A DNA stretch of 64,000 bases, taken from the NCBI RefSeq assembly GCF_029201445.1, contig NZ_CP102381.1, forward strand, positions 1,426,001 through 1,490,000. Direction: 5' to 3'. The position numbers were made by a program, and so were the translations under genes. Positions 37,685-47,745 of the stretch are shown one piece after another. The first letter of the stretch is position 1. Each line of letters opens with the position of its first letter. A model generated the notes under the pieces. The model saw only the letters and a list, made by a program, of their open reading frames with translations. It made no database searches and had not been told where the DNA came from. This DNA comes from Thiomicrorhabdus lithotrophica. GTDB taxonomy: Bacteria; Pseudomonadota; Gammaproteobacteria; Thiomicrospirales; Thiomicrospiraceae.

Positions 37685-37981
37685 TTATAAGTCTGGGCAC
37701 TGATGCCAGGCCATAAACGAACCTAAGTTATAGACTTCGTCAAAACTTTGCGATAGCAAAATCTGCATTGCCATATGTGAACGCTGCCCTGAACGACAAA
37801 AAACAATCACAGGAACATCAGCATCCAACATACTTTCGCCAACACGATCGATATCTTGTAACGGGATATTGATAGCTCCTGGAAGTTTACTCATGGCAAA
37901 CTCTTCTGGTGTGCGAACATCAACCAATTGTGCGTTTTTTTCTTTAATTAAACGTTTTGCGTCATCGCATGGAATAAACAT
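37685..37981 (-). CDS. Single-domain rhodanese-like protein
   Basis: 98 residues. Rhodanese hallmarks: QLVDVRTPEEFAMSKLPGAINIPLQDI and the active-site loop VIVFCRSGQRSHMA, with Cys as sulfur acceptor. The length matches a lone GlpE/PspE-type domain in the cytosol (no signal peptide). Such proteins carry persulfide sulfur and are common in sulfur oxidisers. Neighbours (symporter, pgpA) give no functional hint. It is followed by a strong terminator. Confidence 0.9.
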   Translation of the reverse strand: MFIPCDDAKRLIKEKNAQLVDVRTPEEFAMSKLPGAINIPLQDIDRVGESMLDADVPVIVFCRSGQRSHMAMQILLSQSFDEVYNLGSFMAWHQCPDL

Positions 37982-38158
37982 TTTTATTCAAACTCCCAGA
38001 TACATGTTATTTTGGTGCGTAATATACCTTAAATTGGTCTTTTTTGATAGCCACAGACCTTTATAAACTTACTAATATCACCCTAAACAAAACTTATGCC
38101 AACCTAATCTAATAAAGTTCAGATAAAAACCATATTAAACCAATTCATTTAAAGCTAG

Positions 38159-38656
38159 TTAAATCAAAACAATAAAACCAATCCAGATTACAAATATTGA
38201 ATATATCGCGGCTAAAACATCATCTAACATAATGCCAAAGCCACCAGAAACCTGCTCATCAACGGTTTTAATTGGCCAAGGTTTCCAAATATCAAAAACT
38301 CTAAAGGTAATAAAAGCTGCTAGCCAATATTCCCAACTTTGAACAGGTAAAACCAATAGTACTAACCAAATCCCAACAAATTCATCCCACACAATACCAC
38401 CGTGGTCATGAACATCCATGTATTCTGATGACTTGCCACAAATGGCACTACCAGAAAACAGACCAATTACTAAAACAATCCAAGCGGCAGTTTCAGACCA
38501 AAGTAGGACTGGAATAAAAAGTAACATTCCCAATAAGGTTCCTACTGTTCCAGGTGCTTTTGGAGATAATCCTGAGCCTAAGCCAAAACCTAGCATTAAC
38601 ATTGGGTTTTGCAACAGCTCAGAAAACTTTGGAATTCTAGGTTTATTTTTTGACAT
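38159..38656 (-). CDS. pgpA: Phosphatidylglycerophosphatase A
   Basis: 165 residues with about four hydrophobic segments. The family blocks are LGFGLGSGLSPKAPGTVGTLLGM at the N-terminus, VHDHGGIVWDEFVGIWLVLL in the middle and FRVFDIWKPWPIKTVDEQVSGGFGIMLDDVLA near the end, with the Asp/Glu residues that bind Mg. It dephosphorylates phosphatidylglycerophosphate to phosphatidylglycerol. In many genomes pgpA follows thiL, but not here. psd, another phospholipid gene, is nearby at 40230. Confidence 0.93.
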   Translation of the reverse strand: MSKNKPRIPKFSELLQNPMLMLGFGLGSGLSPKAPGTVGTLLGMLLFIPVLLWSETAAWIVLVIGLFSGSAICGKSSEYMDVHDHGGIVWDEFVGIWLVLLVLPVQSWEYWLAAFITFRVFDIWKPWPIKTVDEQVSGGFGIMLDDVLAAIYSIFVIWIGFIVLI

Positions 38657-38739
38657 GAATATATTTTTTAATCTTAATTTCTTGAAGCTAGAGACAAAAA
38701 CAGCGTTATAAATAACGCTGTTTTAACATCCAAATAGAA

Positions 38740-39951
38740 TTACTTAGCTCGTTTTTTTGCAGCTATTTTAAGACGTAGAGCATTTAATTTAATAAAGCCT
38801 TCCGCATCTTTATGATCGTAAGCACCACCATCGTCTTCAAACGTTGCGATGTCTTCATCAAATAAGCTGTTTTCAGAGGTGCGTCCGACGATAATTACAT
38901 TTCCTTTATATAGCTTTAAACGAACACTACCAGAAACAAATTTCTGAGATTGATCAATTAACGCTTGCATCATCTCACGCTCAGGCGAGAACCAAAAACC
39001 GTTGTAAATCATTTCAGCATACTTAGGCATTAACTCATCTTTAAGGTGAGCTGCATTGCGGTCCAGCGTTAAAGATTCCATTGCACGGTGCGCTTTAAGC
39101 ATAATTGTTCCAGCAGGCGTTTCATAACAACCACGTGCTTTCATACCTACAAAACGGTTTTCAACGATGTCATCACGACCAACACCATTTTCACCACCCA
39201 CTTTGTTTAGGAATTCCATAACCGTGGCTGGAGACATTTTTTCACCGTTAATTCCAACAATATCACCTTTCTCAAATTCTATATCTAAGTAAGTCGCTAC
39301 GTCAGGTGCATTCTCTGGAGAAACCGTCCATAACCACATATCTTCTTCAGGCTCATTTTCAGGGAATTCAATAATTCCACCTTCATAAGAGATGTGCAGT
39401 AAGTTAGCATCCATTGAGTAAGGGGATTTTTTACCTTTCTTCTTCTCAACAGCAATGTTGTGCTCTTCGGCATAAGCCATTAGCTTTTCACGAGACATTA
39501 AGTCCCACTCACGCCAAGGCGCAATCACTTTGACATCAGGCATTAAAGCGTAAGCATTCAGTTCAAAACGAACCTGGTCGTTACCTTTACCTGTTGCTCC
39601 GTGAGAAATGGCATCCGCACCAACTTCTTGAGCGATTTCAACTAAACGCTTAGAGATTAATGGACGAGCAATTGAAGTTCCTAAACGGTACTCACCTTCA
39701 TAGATTGCATTAGCACGCATCATCGGGAAAACAAAATCACGAGCAAATTCTTCACGTAGATCTTCAATGTAAATCTCTTTGATTCCCATGGCTTGTGCTT
39801 TAGCACGTGCTGGTTCGATCTCTTCACCCTGACCAATATCAGCAGTAAACGTTACTACCTCGCAGTTATACTCATCTTGCAACCACTTAGCAATAATTGA
39901 AGTATCTAAACCACCAGAATAGGCTAAAACGACCTTTTTAACGTCAGACAT
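38740..39951 (-). CDS. argG: Argininosuccinate synthase
   Basis: 403 residues from the ATG at 39949-39951, placed by AAGGA at about eight bases and by the family N-terminus [19 protein letters not shown]. The in-frame upstream start at 40008 would add 19 unrelated residues. P-loop [22 protein letters not shown] and [19 protein letters not shown] are diagnostic of the class I type. It joins citrulline and aspartate in arginine synthesis. A -10-like TATAAT lies on the minus strand at 39989-39994. I see no clear ArgR box. Confidence 0.97.
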   Translation of the reverse strand: MSDVKKVVLAYSGGLDTSIIAKWLQDEYNCEVVTFTADIGQGEEIEPARAKAQAMGIKEIYIEDLREEFARDFVFPMMRANAIYEGEYRLGTSIARPLISKRLVEIAQEVGADAISHGATGKGNDQVRFELNAYALMPDVKVIAPWREWDLMSREKLMAYAEEHNIAVEKKKGKKSPYSMDANLLHISYEGGIIEFPENEPEEDMWLWTVSPENAPDVATYLDIEFEKGDIVGINGEKMSPATVMEFLNKVGGENGVGRDDIVENRFVGMKARGCYETPAGTIMLKAHRAMESLTLDRNAAHLKDELMPKYAEMIYNGFWFSPEREMMQALIDQSQKFVSGSVRLKLYKGNVIIVGRTSENSLFDEDIATFEDDGGAYDHKDAEGFIKLNALRLKIAAKKRAK

Positions 39952-40229
39952 GATTGTTTTCCTTGCTATGAAACGATTAATTGCGCGGATTATACATGAA
40001 ACAGTCAAAAAATCATAAATTTAGGCAAGGCTTAACCCCGCTTTGAATAATTTTTTTCACCTTTTTTATTATTTAAATCTTTACTTAAAAAGGTACTAGA
40101 ACAATGGTCTGAACTATTCTAATTTTCGAACTCGTGTCTAAAAGCTTAAAGTTTCATTAGCCACCTTGAAATATTTACATTAGAATCCCATTAACTAATA
40201 CAAATACTTAAACATGTAAGGAAGCTTTA

Positions 40230-41096
40230 ATGGCTAAATTGATGGACTTTATCAAAGTCACACCACAATACTTCATTCCTAAACATATGCTTTCTAGTGG
40301 AATGCATTGGTTTATGCAGGTGGAGACACCTTGGATAAAAAATAATGTCATTAAATTACTCACAAAGATTTATGGTATTAATATCAGCGAAGCCGCTGAT
40401 GAAGAGATTAATAACTATCCACACTTCAATGCATTTTTTACACGTGCTTTGAAGCCGGATGCTCGTCCAATTGATGACACGCCTAATAGTTGGGTGAGTC
40501 CGGTAGACGGGTTAATTAGTCAGTCAACGCATATTGAAGGCAACAAAATCATTCAAGCTAAATGTCATCCATACACGGTAGAGGCTTTAGTCGGTGGTGA
40601 TATTAGCTATGCAAAAAAATTTAGCAATGGTGAAGCGGCCGTCATTTATCTATCACCAAAAGACTATCATCGCATTCACATTCCAGTAGATGCAAAACTG
40701 CTTTCTATGACTTACGTGCCTGGTGATTTATTTGCAGTCAACCCCGCAACCGTTCGCCAAGTTGAGGGTTTATTTGCCCGTAATGAACGTTTGGTGATTC
40801 GTTTTGAAAATGAACAGGGAGCATTTTGTTTAGTCATGGTAGGGGCAATTTTTGTTGGTAGCATGGAAACAGTCTGGGAAGGAAAGATCACCCCAGATTA
40901 CGAACCTACTATTCAACACTGGGATTACCAGGATGATAATATTCAATTTAGTAAAGGTGACGAAATCGGACGTTTCAACATGGGTTCAACAGTTGTTCTT
41001 CTTACTACAGAAGGTCAATTACCAGAATTAGGAAAGATTCATAGTGACACCCCTATCAAAATGGGTGAACTTTTGGCAAAATACCCTAATACTTAA
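40230..41096 (+). CDS. psd: Phosphatidylserine decarboxylase proenzyme
   Basis: 288 residues. The self-cleavage motif is [10 protein letters not shown] near residue 252 (GST; Ser becomes the pyruvoyl group). [14 protein letters not shown], the [11 protein letters not shown] box and [15 protein letters not shown] are conserved. The membrane-associated enzyme makes phosphatidylethanolamine. The Shine-Dalgarno AAGGAAG is well placed. It is divergent from argG across a 278-bp AT-rich gap with no other gene visible. glnB follows 49 bp downstream on the same strand. Confidence 0.95.
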   Translation: MAKLMDFIKVTPQYFIPKHMLSSGMHWFMQVETPWIKNNVIKLLTKIYGINISEAADEEINNYPHFNAFFTRALKPDARPIDDTPNSWVSPVDGLISQSTHIEGNKIIQAKCHPYTVEALVGGDISYAKKFSNGEAAVIYLSPKDYHRIHIPVDAKLLSMTYVPGDLFAVNPATVRQVEGLFARNERLVIRFENEQGAFCLVMVGAIFVGSMETVWEGKITPDYEPTIQHWDYQDDNIQFSKGDEIGRFNMGSTVVLLTTEGQLPELGKIHSDTPIKMGELLAKYPNT

Positions 41097-41136
41097 AAAT
41101 TTAGTAATATCATAAACAACCATTTATTACCATTAA

Positions 41137-41484
<348 letters not shown>

Positions 41485-41508
41485 TTTATAAGTCGTTTCT
41501 TTCATCCT

Positions 41509-41536
41509 AAAAATGCCGCTTATTAGCGGCATTTTT
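41509..41536 (+). terminator. Terminator of glnB
   Basis: Arms AAAAATGCCGCT / AGCGGCATTTTT around loop TATT, with T5. Confidence 0.93.
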
Positions 41537-41574
41537 GTATCTGTATAAGAATAATAAACCTCACTTATATTATT

Positions 41575-41586
41575 ACCAGGCCTGGT
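41575..41586. repeat. ACCAGGCCTGGT palindrome between glnB and the cold-shock gene
   Basis: Exact copy, 16-bp with flanks (TTACC..GGTAA). The rest of the gap 41537-41839 is AT-rich and probably holds the cold-shock promoter and leader; I could not place a -10/-35. Confidence 0.9.
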
Positions 41587-41839
41587 AAATTCGCCTTAAA
41601 ACAATCTAAAACCCTCTTTTTACAGTTAATCACCCTTAAAAGACAATTAAAACTAGACTTTTCTTGAGAATACTGTAGGGTATCACTCAGCTAGAAAGAA
41701 AGCCTAAAGTTTACATCCTACATTTCGCTGTTTTATTCGTAACACCCCGTTCTGAAGTTTTAAAGTTTATAAGTCAAGATTTCCATGCTACACAAGCCTA
41801 TTAAGGCGCAATTAAATATTTAAATTTCAGGATAATATT

Positions 41840-42049
41840 ATGTCAAATACAGTAAAAGGAACCGTTAAGTGGTTCAACGAATCTAAAGGTTTTGGTTTTC
41901 TAGAGCAAGAGTCTGGTCCAGATGTTTTTGCACACTTCAGTGCTATCAGCGGTGACGGGTTCAAAACTCTAGCAGAAGGTCAAGCAGTTGAGTTCACAGT
42001 AACTCAAGGTCCTAAAGGTCCTCAGGCTGAAAACATCGTTGCAGTTTAA
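41840..42049 (+). CDS. Cold-shock domain protein (CspA family)
   Basis: 69 residues, a single OB-fold cold-shock domain. RNA-binding motifs are KGFGFLEQ (RNP1) and VFAHFSAI (RNP2). KGTVKWFNE at the start and [13 protein letters not shown] at the end are typical. It binds single-stranded RNA/DNA as a chaperone. It has AT-rich upstream sequence of about 250 bases that could be a long leader. It ends at a UUCG-type hairpin. Confidence 0.95.
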   Translation: MSNTVKGTVKWFNESKGFGFLEQESGPDVFAHFSAISGDGFKTLAEGQAVEFTVTQGPKGPQAENIVAV

Positions 42050-42067
42050 TTAACTCGCAAACCTTGT

Positions 42068-42101
42068 AAAAAAGGCAAGTCTTTCGAGACTTGCCTTTTT
42101 T
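42068..42101 (+). terminator. Terminator of the cold-shock gene, UUCG tetraloop
   Basis: Fifteen-base perfect arms ending in GGCAAGTCT, closed by TTCG, with a T7 run. Confidence 0.96.
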
Positions 42102-42219
42102 TATGCCCAAAGAAAAGTTTAGATATCTTTTAATTTAAAACACATAATAAGCATACGAACGCTACTAAAGATAAACCCTAGCACTCTTCTTAGTGGATGA
42201 GATCAAGGACCAACAAACT

Positions 42220-42411
42220 TTACTTAGCTGCCTTATTATTCTCTCTGTCAAAGATAGATGCAACCTCAATATCTAATACCATCGTATTAACAACGTAAAT
42301 AACATAGTAGATTGAGAGATATATACCTGTAAAAAGAAAGGAAAAAATATCAGAATTAATAATTTTAAGTAGTAAGAAGTCAAGGTTTGAAGTAATAAAG
42401 CAAAATGACAT
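42220..42411 (-). CDS. Doubtful 63-residue membrane ORF
   Basis: MSFCFITSNLDFLLLKI and onward: one or two hydrophobic stretches (FSFLFTGIYLSIYYVIYVV) and a charged tail (DRENNKAAK). It has only a weak Shine-Dalgarno and no recognisable family. It occupies the otherwise empty stretch 42102-42447. It could be a real small membrane protein, a remnant, or chance. Confidence 0.25.
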   Translation of the reverse strand: MSFCFITSNLDFLLLKIINSDIFSFLFTGIYLSIYYVIYVVNTMVLDIEVASIFDRENNKAAK

Positions 42412-42447
42412 CACTCTATTTTTAAAAATACTTTAACGGCATGATTG

Positions 42448-43218
42448 CTATAAAAAGGATACGCCAACCTGATTTTTTTGCCATTGCTTAGAAGCAGCCT
42501 CTCTTAAAGGTACAACCTCCCACTCCCAAGTCATTTCTGCTTTAGGTGGTTCAACATCCCACCAAGGATCAAAACGATCCATTTCATGCCCCTGTTGATC
42601 AAACTCAATATCCAATCGGTCTGCAATTAAACATACTTCACCAGCAAACTGCTTTAAATAATTTACATGAGCAAAAATCAATTGCTTACCCACAATATCT
42701 GCTGCATCTTCTGAAAGATTAAAATCATTCAGTAACCAACGCACTGGAATGAGAGGTAACTGAGTAATTAAATTTAACGAGATAACTAAGTCAATTTCAT
42801 TATCATCAAGCCAAGCTGTAGGCGTTTGAACCATAGCTTGACCCTCTGATATCCACTCAAGAGATTCTGTTACATCATGCTCAATTAGCTCAACATTGGA
42901 GTATTTATTTGCTTGCTCTCTAGCTGATTTTAAAAACACTAAATCAACTAATAAAACTTTTTCAAATTGATTGGATAAGGCTTCTAAAGGAACATCATTA
43001 AGAGATCCAGCCCCAAAAATCAAAACGCTTCGGTGCATAACGGCTCGCTTGGTTGCTTGCAGAATCACTTGCTGACATTGCTGGTAGTGAGAACCCCACT
43101 CTTGTTGACAACGCTCAGCACGAGCAGACATTGCAATCGCTTCTTTTACATATCCCATCTTCTTAGCCTGCTCAATTTGAGTTGAAGTTGTTAAATACTG
43201 CAAAAATTCAAATATCAT
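42448..43218 (-). CDS. Rossmann-fold protein resembling a SAM methyltransferase
   Basis: 256 residues from the ATG at 43216-43218, with AGGA at seven bases; a GTG two codons upstream overlaps that site. After a helical N-terminus, VLIFGAGSLNDVPLEAL resembles methyltransferase motif I, and VLLVDLVFLKSARE the following acidic strand. DLVISLNLITQLPLIPVRWL could be motif IV. The tail DRFDPWWDVEPPKAEMTWEWEVVPLREAASK is unusually Trp-rich. I do not recognise a named family or substrate. It lies 95 bp downstream of ntrC and may or may not share its transcript. Confidence 0.65.
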   Translation of the reverse strand: MIFEFLQYLTTSTQIEQAKKMGYVKEAIAMSARAERCQQEWGSHYQQCQQVILQATKRAVMHRSVLIFGAGSLNDVPLEALSNQFEKVLLVDLVFLKSAREQANKYSNVELIEHDVTESLEWISEGQAMVQTPTAWLDDNEIDLVISLNLITQLPLIPVRWLLNDFNLSEDAADIVGKQLIFAHVNYLKQFAGEVCLIADRLDIEFDQQGHEMDRFDPWWDVEPPKAEMTWEWEVVPLREAASKQWQKNQVGVSFL

Positions 43219-43313
43219 ATCCACATCCTAATCAGCAACTAACAAAATAGAAGCTAACATTGCCATAGCGTGCCATGCTTAAGTAACCTAAACGCATTAG
43301 CTTAGCGCTGAAT

Positions 43314-44762
43314 TTACTCATCCAGTCCTAATGCTTGAGTTTTTCGGGTTAATGTATTTCTACCCCAACCTAACAAAACAGCCGCTTTTTGACGATGGTT
43401 ACCGCTTGCTTTCATGGCAACTTCAATCAGCACTTTTTCAAATATCTGTTCAGCAGATGTGTGAAGTCCTTCACGACCACTTTTAATAAACGCTTCTGAC
43501 CAACGTCTTAAAGGCTTCTCCCAGTTATCGCCAGAACTATCATCGCTATCTGTATCAACGGGGTTTTGTAACTCTAGTGGCATATCTTCCATATATACTG
43601 TTTTATCTGGCGCCATAATCGTCAGCCAAGTGCATAAACTTCTCAACTGTCTAACATTTCCAGGCCAAGGTAAATTGGATAGAAACTTAGTCACTTCCTT
43701 ACTTAGTACCTTCTCTTCTAAACCAAGTGCTTTGGCCTCTTTTTCGAGATAGAAACGCAGCAAAAGTGGAACATCTTGCGCACGTTCACGTAGAGCAGGC
43801 ACTTTAATACGAATAATATTTAAACGATATAGTAAATCTTCACGGAACTTACCTTCGCTTACTAGCATTTCCATATTTTGGTGGGTTGCCGCTACAATCC
43901 TTACATTGGTTTTAATGGCGGTTTTACCCCCAACTCGATAAAAACTACCATCATTTAAGACTCTTAATAATCGAGTTTGTAAGTCAACTGGCATATCTCC
44001 AATTTCATCCAAAAACAGCGTGCCGCCATCGGCCTGTTCAAAACGCCCTACTCTTTGCGAATGCGCGCCTGTAAATGAACCTTTTTCATGGCCAAACAGT
44101 TCAGACTCTAATAGCTCACGAGGAATGGCTGCCGTGTTTAAGGCAACAAAAGGACCTTCCGAACGCGGGCTTAACTCATGTAAAGCCTGTGCAACTAACT
44201 CTTTACCGGTTCCTGTTTCACCATTAATTAACACAGTAACATCCAACTGAGAAACACGCCCTAAAACCCTAAAGACTTCCTGCATAGCAGGTGCGGCACC
44301 AATAATATTTAAAGGTTGTTTATCTGCTTTTGCTGCACGCTTTACTCGCTTAACACCGCCTGATTTAAAACGTTTAATTGCTCTATCGACCAGAGTGGTA
44401 ATTTCATCTATATCAAAAGGCTTGGGTAAATACTCAAACGCCTTACTTTGAAATGACTTCACCGCAGTATCTAAATCAGCATGCGCAGTCATAATAATTA
44501 CAGGGATATTTTTATCCAATTCATGCAAGGCTTCCATAAAAGTTAAACCATCCATATCAGGCATTCGAACATCACTTACAACAACCGAAGGAGGAAATGC
44601 TTCATAAGCTTTAAGCGCCATTAATGGTGAGTCAAAAATCTTAACGAGGTAGGGTTTATCTTCCAAAGCCGCTTCTAAAACCCAACGAATGGAAGCATCA
44701 TCATCCACAACCCATACTATTGGCTCTTGATCGTAAGTAACGGTCTCATTAGATAAGCTCAT
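43314..44762 (-). CDS. ntrC: Nitrogen regulation response regulator, sigma-54 activator
   Basis: 482 residues. The receiver domain (about 10-125) has the phosphoacceptor in VVVSDVRMPDMDGL. The AAA+ domain (about 150-385) has the Walker A GETGTGKELVAQAL, the GAFTGA-type loop EKGSFTGAHSQR and Walker B GGTLFLDEIGDMP. The C-terminal Fis-type HTH is HRQKAAVLLGWGRNTLTRK. It activates sigma-54 promoters under nitrogen limitation. Its start overlaps the ntrB stop by 4 bp, so translation is coupled. Length is right for NtrC/GlnG. Confidence 0.96.
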   Translation of the reverse strand: MSLSNETVTYDQEPIVWVVDDDASIRWVLEAALEDKPYLVKIFDSPLMALKAYEAFPPSVVVSDVRMPDMDGLTFMEALHELDKNIPVIIMTAHADLDTAVKSFQSKAFEYLPKPFDIDEITTLVDRAIKRFKSGGVKRVKRAAKADKQPLNIIGAAPAMQEVFRVLGRVSQLDVTVLINGETGTGKELVAQALHELSPRSEGPFVALNTAAIPRELLESELFGHEKGSFTGAHSQRVGRFEQADGGTLFLDEIGDMPVDLQTRLLRVLNDGSFYRVGGKTAIKTNVRIVAATHQNMEMLVSEGKFREDLLYRLNIIRIKVPALRERAQDVPLLLRFYLEKEAKALGLEEKVLSKEVTKFLSNLPWPGNVRQLRSLCTWLTIMAPDKTVYMEDMPLELQNPVDTDSDDSSGDNWEKPLRRWSEAFIKSGREGLHTSAEQIFEKVLIEVAMKASGNHRQKAAVLLGWGRNTLTRKTQALGLDE

Positions 44763-45820
44763 TCTTCATCCTCCTTCTGTTTCAATGGTAAATATACGGT
44801 AAAAACAGTATTACCTGGCTCACTTTCGGCCACAATCAAACCATCATGTTTACGCAATACATTTTGAGCGACAGGCAAACCTAGACCTGTCCCCTCTTTT
44901 TTACTTGTCACCATCGGATAAAATATTGAATCGAATACAGAATCAGGAATTCCTTCTCCTTCATCCTTGATACTAACCATGGCAACTAAAGGATAAGTCT
45001 TAGCACCCAATGTAAATTTGTGTTCAACGCGTGTTTTAATCGTCAAAAAACCACCCGTTTTTTCCATCGCTTGAAGACCATTTTGAAAAAGGTTCAGCAA
45101 CGCCTGAACCATTGCATCAAAATCCATGTAGATATCGGGAATACTCGGATCATAATCTAACTTAATGTAGATATTTTCAGGCTTTTCACCCTCAATAATT
45201 TGTAACACATAGCGGATTAATTCATGTACATTCTGAGGTTCTTTTTTAGCCGTTTTTTCTGGGCCTAACATGCGGTTTACCAGATTCTTTAAACGCGTCA
45301 CCTCTTTAGAGATAATATCTAAAAAAGCGGACTCTTTATCATCTGAACTAAAACGTTTTTGTAATAATTGAGTTGCACCTAGAATACCCGCTAAAGGATT
45401 TTTTACCTCATGAGCTAAAGTCTTCACTAAAACGTTTCCAGCCTCGTACTGGTGCCAACGTTCATCCTCTTCTACAATTCGATGATGACGTTCGGTATTG
45501 TAAACCTCTATCAACCAGCCCTTTTCTTCATTCAATTCATAAGGAGAAATAGTACAACTAACTCTTATTTTTTCGAGGTCTTGAATACTAACAGTATATT
45601 CATGAACGGTTATTCTTTGATTGACAGCAGGATCTAACTCTTCTACCAGGCCTGGTAAAAGATAATTCCAATGTTCTCCAAGCATACGTTTAGGACTAAC
45701 TTGAAAAATTTCACCCGCGGCCACATTCATAAACTGAATTTTTTGATGACTGTCTATCCATAATATGGATGTTGTTAATCCTTCCAGTACTTCTTGATAA
45801 AAACTTTGATTCTGGATCAT
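44759..45820 (-). CDS. ntrB: Nitrogen regulation sensor kinase
   Basis: 353 residues, cytosolic. A PAS domain (about 8-110; ILWIDSHQKIQFMNVAAGEIF) precedes the HisKA dimerisation helix with phospho-His in LAHEVKNPLAGILGATQLL. The HATPase part shows NLFQNGLQAM (N-box), DEGEGIPDSVFDSIFYP and TGLGLPVAQNVLRKHDG. It phosphorylates NtrC and is controlled by P-II. It overlaps both neighbours by 4 bp (regulator upstream, ntrC downstream). It carries a palindrome copy read as LLPGLVEEL. Confidence 0.96.
   Translation of the reverse strand: MIQNQSFYQEVLEGLTTSILWIDSHQKIQFMNVAAGEIFQVSPKRMLGEHWNYLLPGLVEELDPAVNQRITVHEYTVSIQDLEKIRVSCTISPYELNEEKGWLIEVYNTERHHRIVEEDERWHQYEAGNVLVKTLAHEVKNPLAGILGATQLLQKRFSSDDKESAFLDIISKEVTRLKNLVNRMLGPEKTAKKEPQNVHELIRYVLQIIEGEKPENIYIKLDYDPSIPDIYMDFDAMVQALLNLFQNGLQAMEKTGGFLTIKTRVEHKFTLGAKTYPLVAMVSIKDEGEGIPDSVFDSIFYPMVTSKKEGTGLGLPVAQNVLRKHDGLIVAESEPGNTVFTVYLPLKQKEDEE
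45645..45656. repeat. ACCAGGCCTGGT palindrome inside ntrB
   Basis: Exact copy, read as Pro-Gly-Leu-Val. Confidence 0.9.
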
Positions 45821-46494
45821 TTTACACCTTCAGGCTGAGTAACTTGTAAAGCCATGGCTAAACGGTAATCAATCGCGTGCAAATCACGCCCCTCAATTTC
45901 AACTAATAGCGGGCCGTTCAACGGAGCCATATTCTTAATTTTTAAAACAACACCTGTTGTTAGACCAATATTAGCTAAATATCGCAACTCTTCAGGACTT
46001 CGATTTTTAATCCGTTTAACTTGCACTGGCTGCTCTAAAAGCACATCAATTAAAGGAATTAAGTCTTGTTTAATTAACTCCCCATCAATGGATGGAATAG
46101 GAGAACCATGAGGGTCATGAGTAGGCTGTCCTAAATCATCCCACATACGATTGGCTAAGGTATCTGAAATAGCATGTTCAAGCACTTCTGCCTCTTCATC
46201 AACTTCATCCCATGAATAGTTCAAACGCTCAACTAAATATTGTTCTAAAATCCTATGTTTACGAATCATATTAAGTGCGATTTTACGACCTGAATCCGTT
46301 AAGGTCACACCATAATATGGTGCATAAGAGATGTATTTTTTATCTGCCAATTTTTTAATCATATTAGAAACAGATGCTTGAGATATGGAGAGGCGTTCAG
46401 CTATAACAGAAGTCTGCACACCTTTATCTTCAGGACTACTATCTTCTAGCTTATATATGATTTTTAAATAATCTTCTAAGGCTTGTGATGCCAT
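45817..46494 (-). CDS. DtxR/MntR-family metal-dependent transcriptional regulator
   Basis: 225 residues. The winged helix (about 1-70; ALEDYLKIIYKLED, SISQASVSNMIKKLADKKYISY) is followed by the metal-binding and dimerisation domain with RKHRILEQYLVERLNYSWDEVDEEAEVLEHAIS, and then GQPTHDPHGSPIPS. A FeoA/SH3-like domain closes the protein (about 150-225). The domain set fits iron or manganese repressors of the DtxR/IdeR type. Its stop overlaps the ntrB start (ATGA), an unusual partner for a metal sensor. The target genes are unknown. Confidence 0.88.
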   Translation of the reverse strand: MASQALEDYLKIIYKLEDSSPEDKGVQTSVIAERLSISQASVSNMIKKLADKKYISYAPYYGVTLTDSGRKIALNMIRKHRILEQYLVERLNYSWDEVDEEAEVLEHAISDTLANRMWDDLGQPTHDPHGSPIPSIDGELIKQDLIPLIDVLLEQPVQVKRIKNRSPEELRYLANIGLTTGVVLKIKNMAPLNGPLLVEIEGRDLHAIDYRLAMALQVTQPEGVK

Positions 46495-46526
46495 GAAATA
46501 ATACTCTTTGGGTACTAGGTTACAAT

Positions 46527-46799
46527 CTACTGCGTTACAGCTTGAGGTGCGCTATTATTCATCATTTCTCTGACCACTTCAGGGTCTGGAAATGCGAATA
46601 CATATAAAATCATAAAGAGAATATAAAATACAAAGCGTCCAATACCTTGAAACTGTATTTTTGGATGACTCAATATAGCAATCGCCAAGCCAGAAACAAT
46701 TCCTCCTAGCGATCCCAGCGTTGCTGCTAACATGGCTAAAAGCGCTCCAAACGCCATTACATAGTAATGCCAAGTAAATTTTGCTTTTTGCTCATTCAT
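46527..46799 (-). CDS. Small membrane protein, unknown function
   Basis: 90 residues with two or three hydrophobic segments (about 12-26, 28-45 and 52-70; MAFGALLAMLAATLGSLGGIVSGLAIAILS and FVFYILFMILYVFAF, each in part). No family recognised. It is the likely first gene of the leftward unit continuing into the DtxR-type regulator (33-bp gap), ntrB and ntrC. This raises the possibility that it is part of metal uptake or its control, but that is only context. Confidence 0.65.
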   Translation of the reverse strand: MNEQKAKFTWHYYVMAFGALLAMLAATLGSLGGIVSGLAIAILSHPKIQFQGIGRFVFYILFMILYVFAFPDPEVVREMMNNSAPQAVTQ

Positions 46800-46942
46800 T
46801 GATAATATTCTCGCTTATTAATTATTGGTTATATTCTACACCCAAAATCAAACTTCGTTGAATTAACTACTCCATTTTGGTGCAATATTGCACACATAAA
46901 ACTTATGCTTTTATATAAGCTTATAGATTAAAAGGTCAGATT

Positions 46943-47716
46943 ATGAAAGATCCAATTATTGTTATCGGGTTAGGTGAATTAGGTAGCGTATTTGCACGAG
47001 GTTTTTTACGTTTAGGTTATCCTGTTCAAGGTGTTACTAGAGATATGGATATTTCACTTGTCGCAAACACAACCCCAAATCCTGCTGCTGTGCTTATTGC
47101 AGTAGGTGAAGCAGATATTGCAACAACTCTAGCTACGCTACCAACTGTTTGGAAAGATAAAGTGATTCTTTTGCAAAACGAACTCTTACCAAGAGATTGG
47201 CAAGCAGCTGAAATTAATAACCCAACAGTTATTTCTGTTTGGTTTGAAAAGAAAAAAGGCATGGACAGTAAAGTTGTTTTGCCCTCGCCAATTTTTGGTG
47301 CAAATGCAAAGCTAGTATTTAATGCCTTGTCTCAAATTGACCTACCAAGCTTTATTTTGGACACTGAAGAGGAACTAACATATGAACTGGTGCGCAAAAA
47401 CTTATATATCCTAACCACAAACATTGCTGGCTTAGAAGTGGGAGGCAATGTGGAAAGTTTAGCGAACCAACACAGTGCTGTAATGAATGCCGTTGCAAAC
47501 GATGTATTAGATATTCAAGACTGGTTAACTGAAACAAAAAATGACCGCCAACGTCTAATGGAAGGTTTACTAGAAGCCATTCATGGCGATTTAGCACATG
47601 GCTGCATGGGTCGTTCTGCTCCAGCACGTTTAACACGTGCTATCGGTTTTGCGAATCAAGCCGGCTTAGACATTCCAACTTTACGTGATATCGCTAACAA
47701 ACATCTTAGCCATTAA
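46943..47716 (+). CDS. NAD(P)-binding protein, ketopantoate reductase-like
   Basis: 257 residues. The N-terminal dinucleotide fold is IIVIGLGELGSVFARGFLRLGYPVQGVTRD, with a GxGxxG-type motif; the C-terminal half is helical (AVMNAVANDVLDIQDWL). The overall layout resembles PanE/ApbA, but it is shorter than PanE (about 300), and I do not see the catalytic Lys/Glu with certainty. Substrate unknown. Two palindrome copies lie directly downstream. It is divergent from the small membrane protein at 46527. Confidence 0.65.
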   Translation: MKDPIIVIGLGELGSVFARGFLRLGYPVQGVTRDMDISLVANTTPNPAAVLIAVGEADIATTLATLPTVWKDKVILLQNELLPRDWQAAEINNPTVISVWFEKKKGMDSKVVLPSPIFGANAKLVFNALSQIDLPSFILDTEEELTYELVRKNLYILTTNIAGLEVGGNVESLANQHSAVMNAVANDVLDIQDWLTETKNDRQRLMEGLLEAIHGDLAHGCMGRSAPARLTRAIGFANQAGLDIPTLRDIANKHLSH

Positions 47717-47721
47717 ATATT

Positions 47722-47733
47722 ACCAGGCCTGGT
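47722..47733. repeat. ACCAGGCCTGGT palindrome, first of an intergenic pair
   Basis: Exact copy, 16 bp with flanks, six bases past the stop of the PanE-like gene. Confidence 0.9.
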
Positions 47734-47745
47734 AACAACTATTTA

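Noticed and set aside
39952..40008. Upstream start of argG
   Set aside because: The added 19 residues are unlike the family; the ATG at 39951 has a good Shine-Dalgarno.
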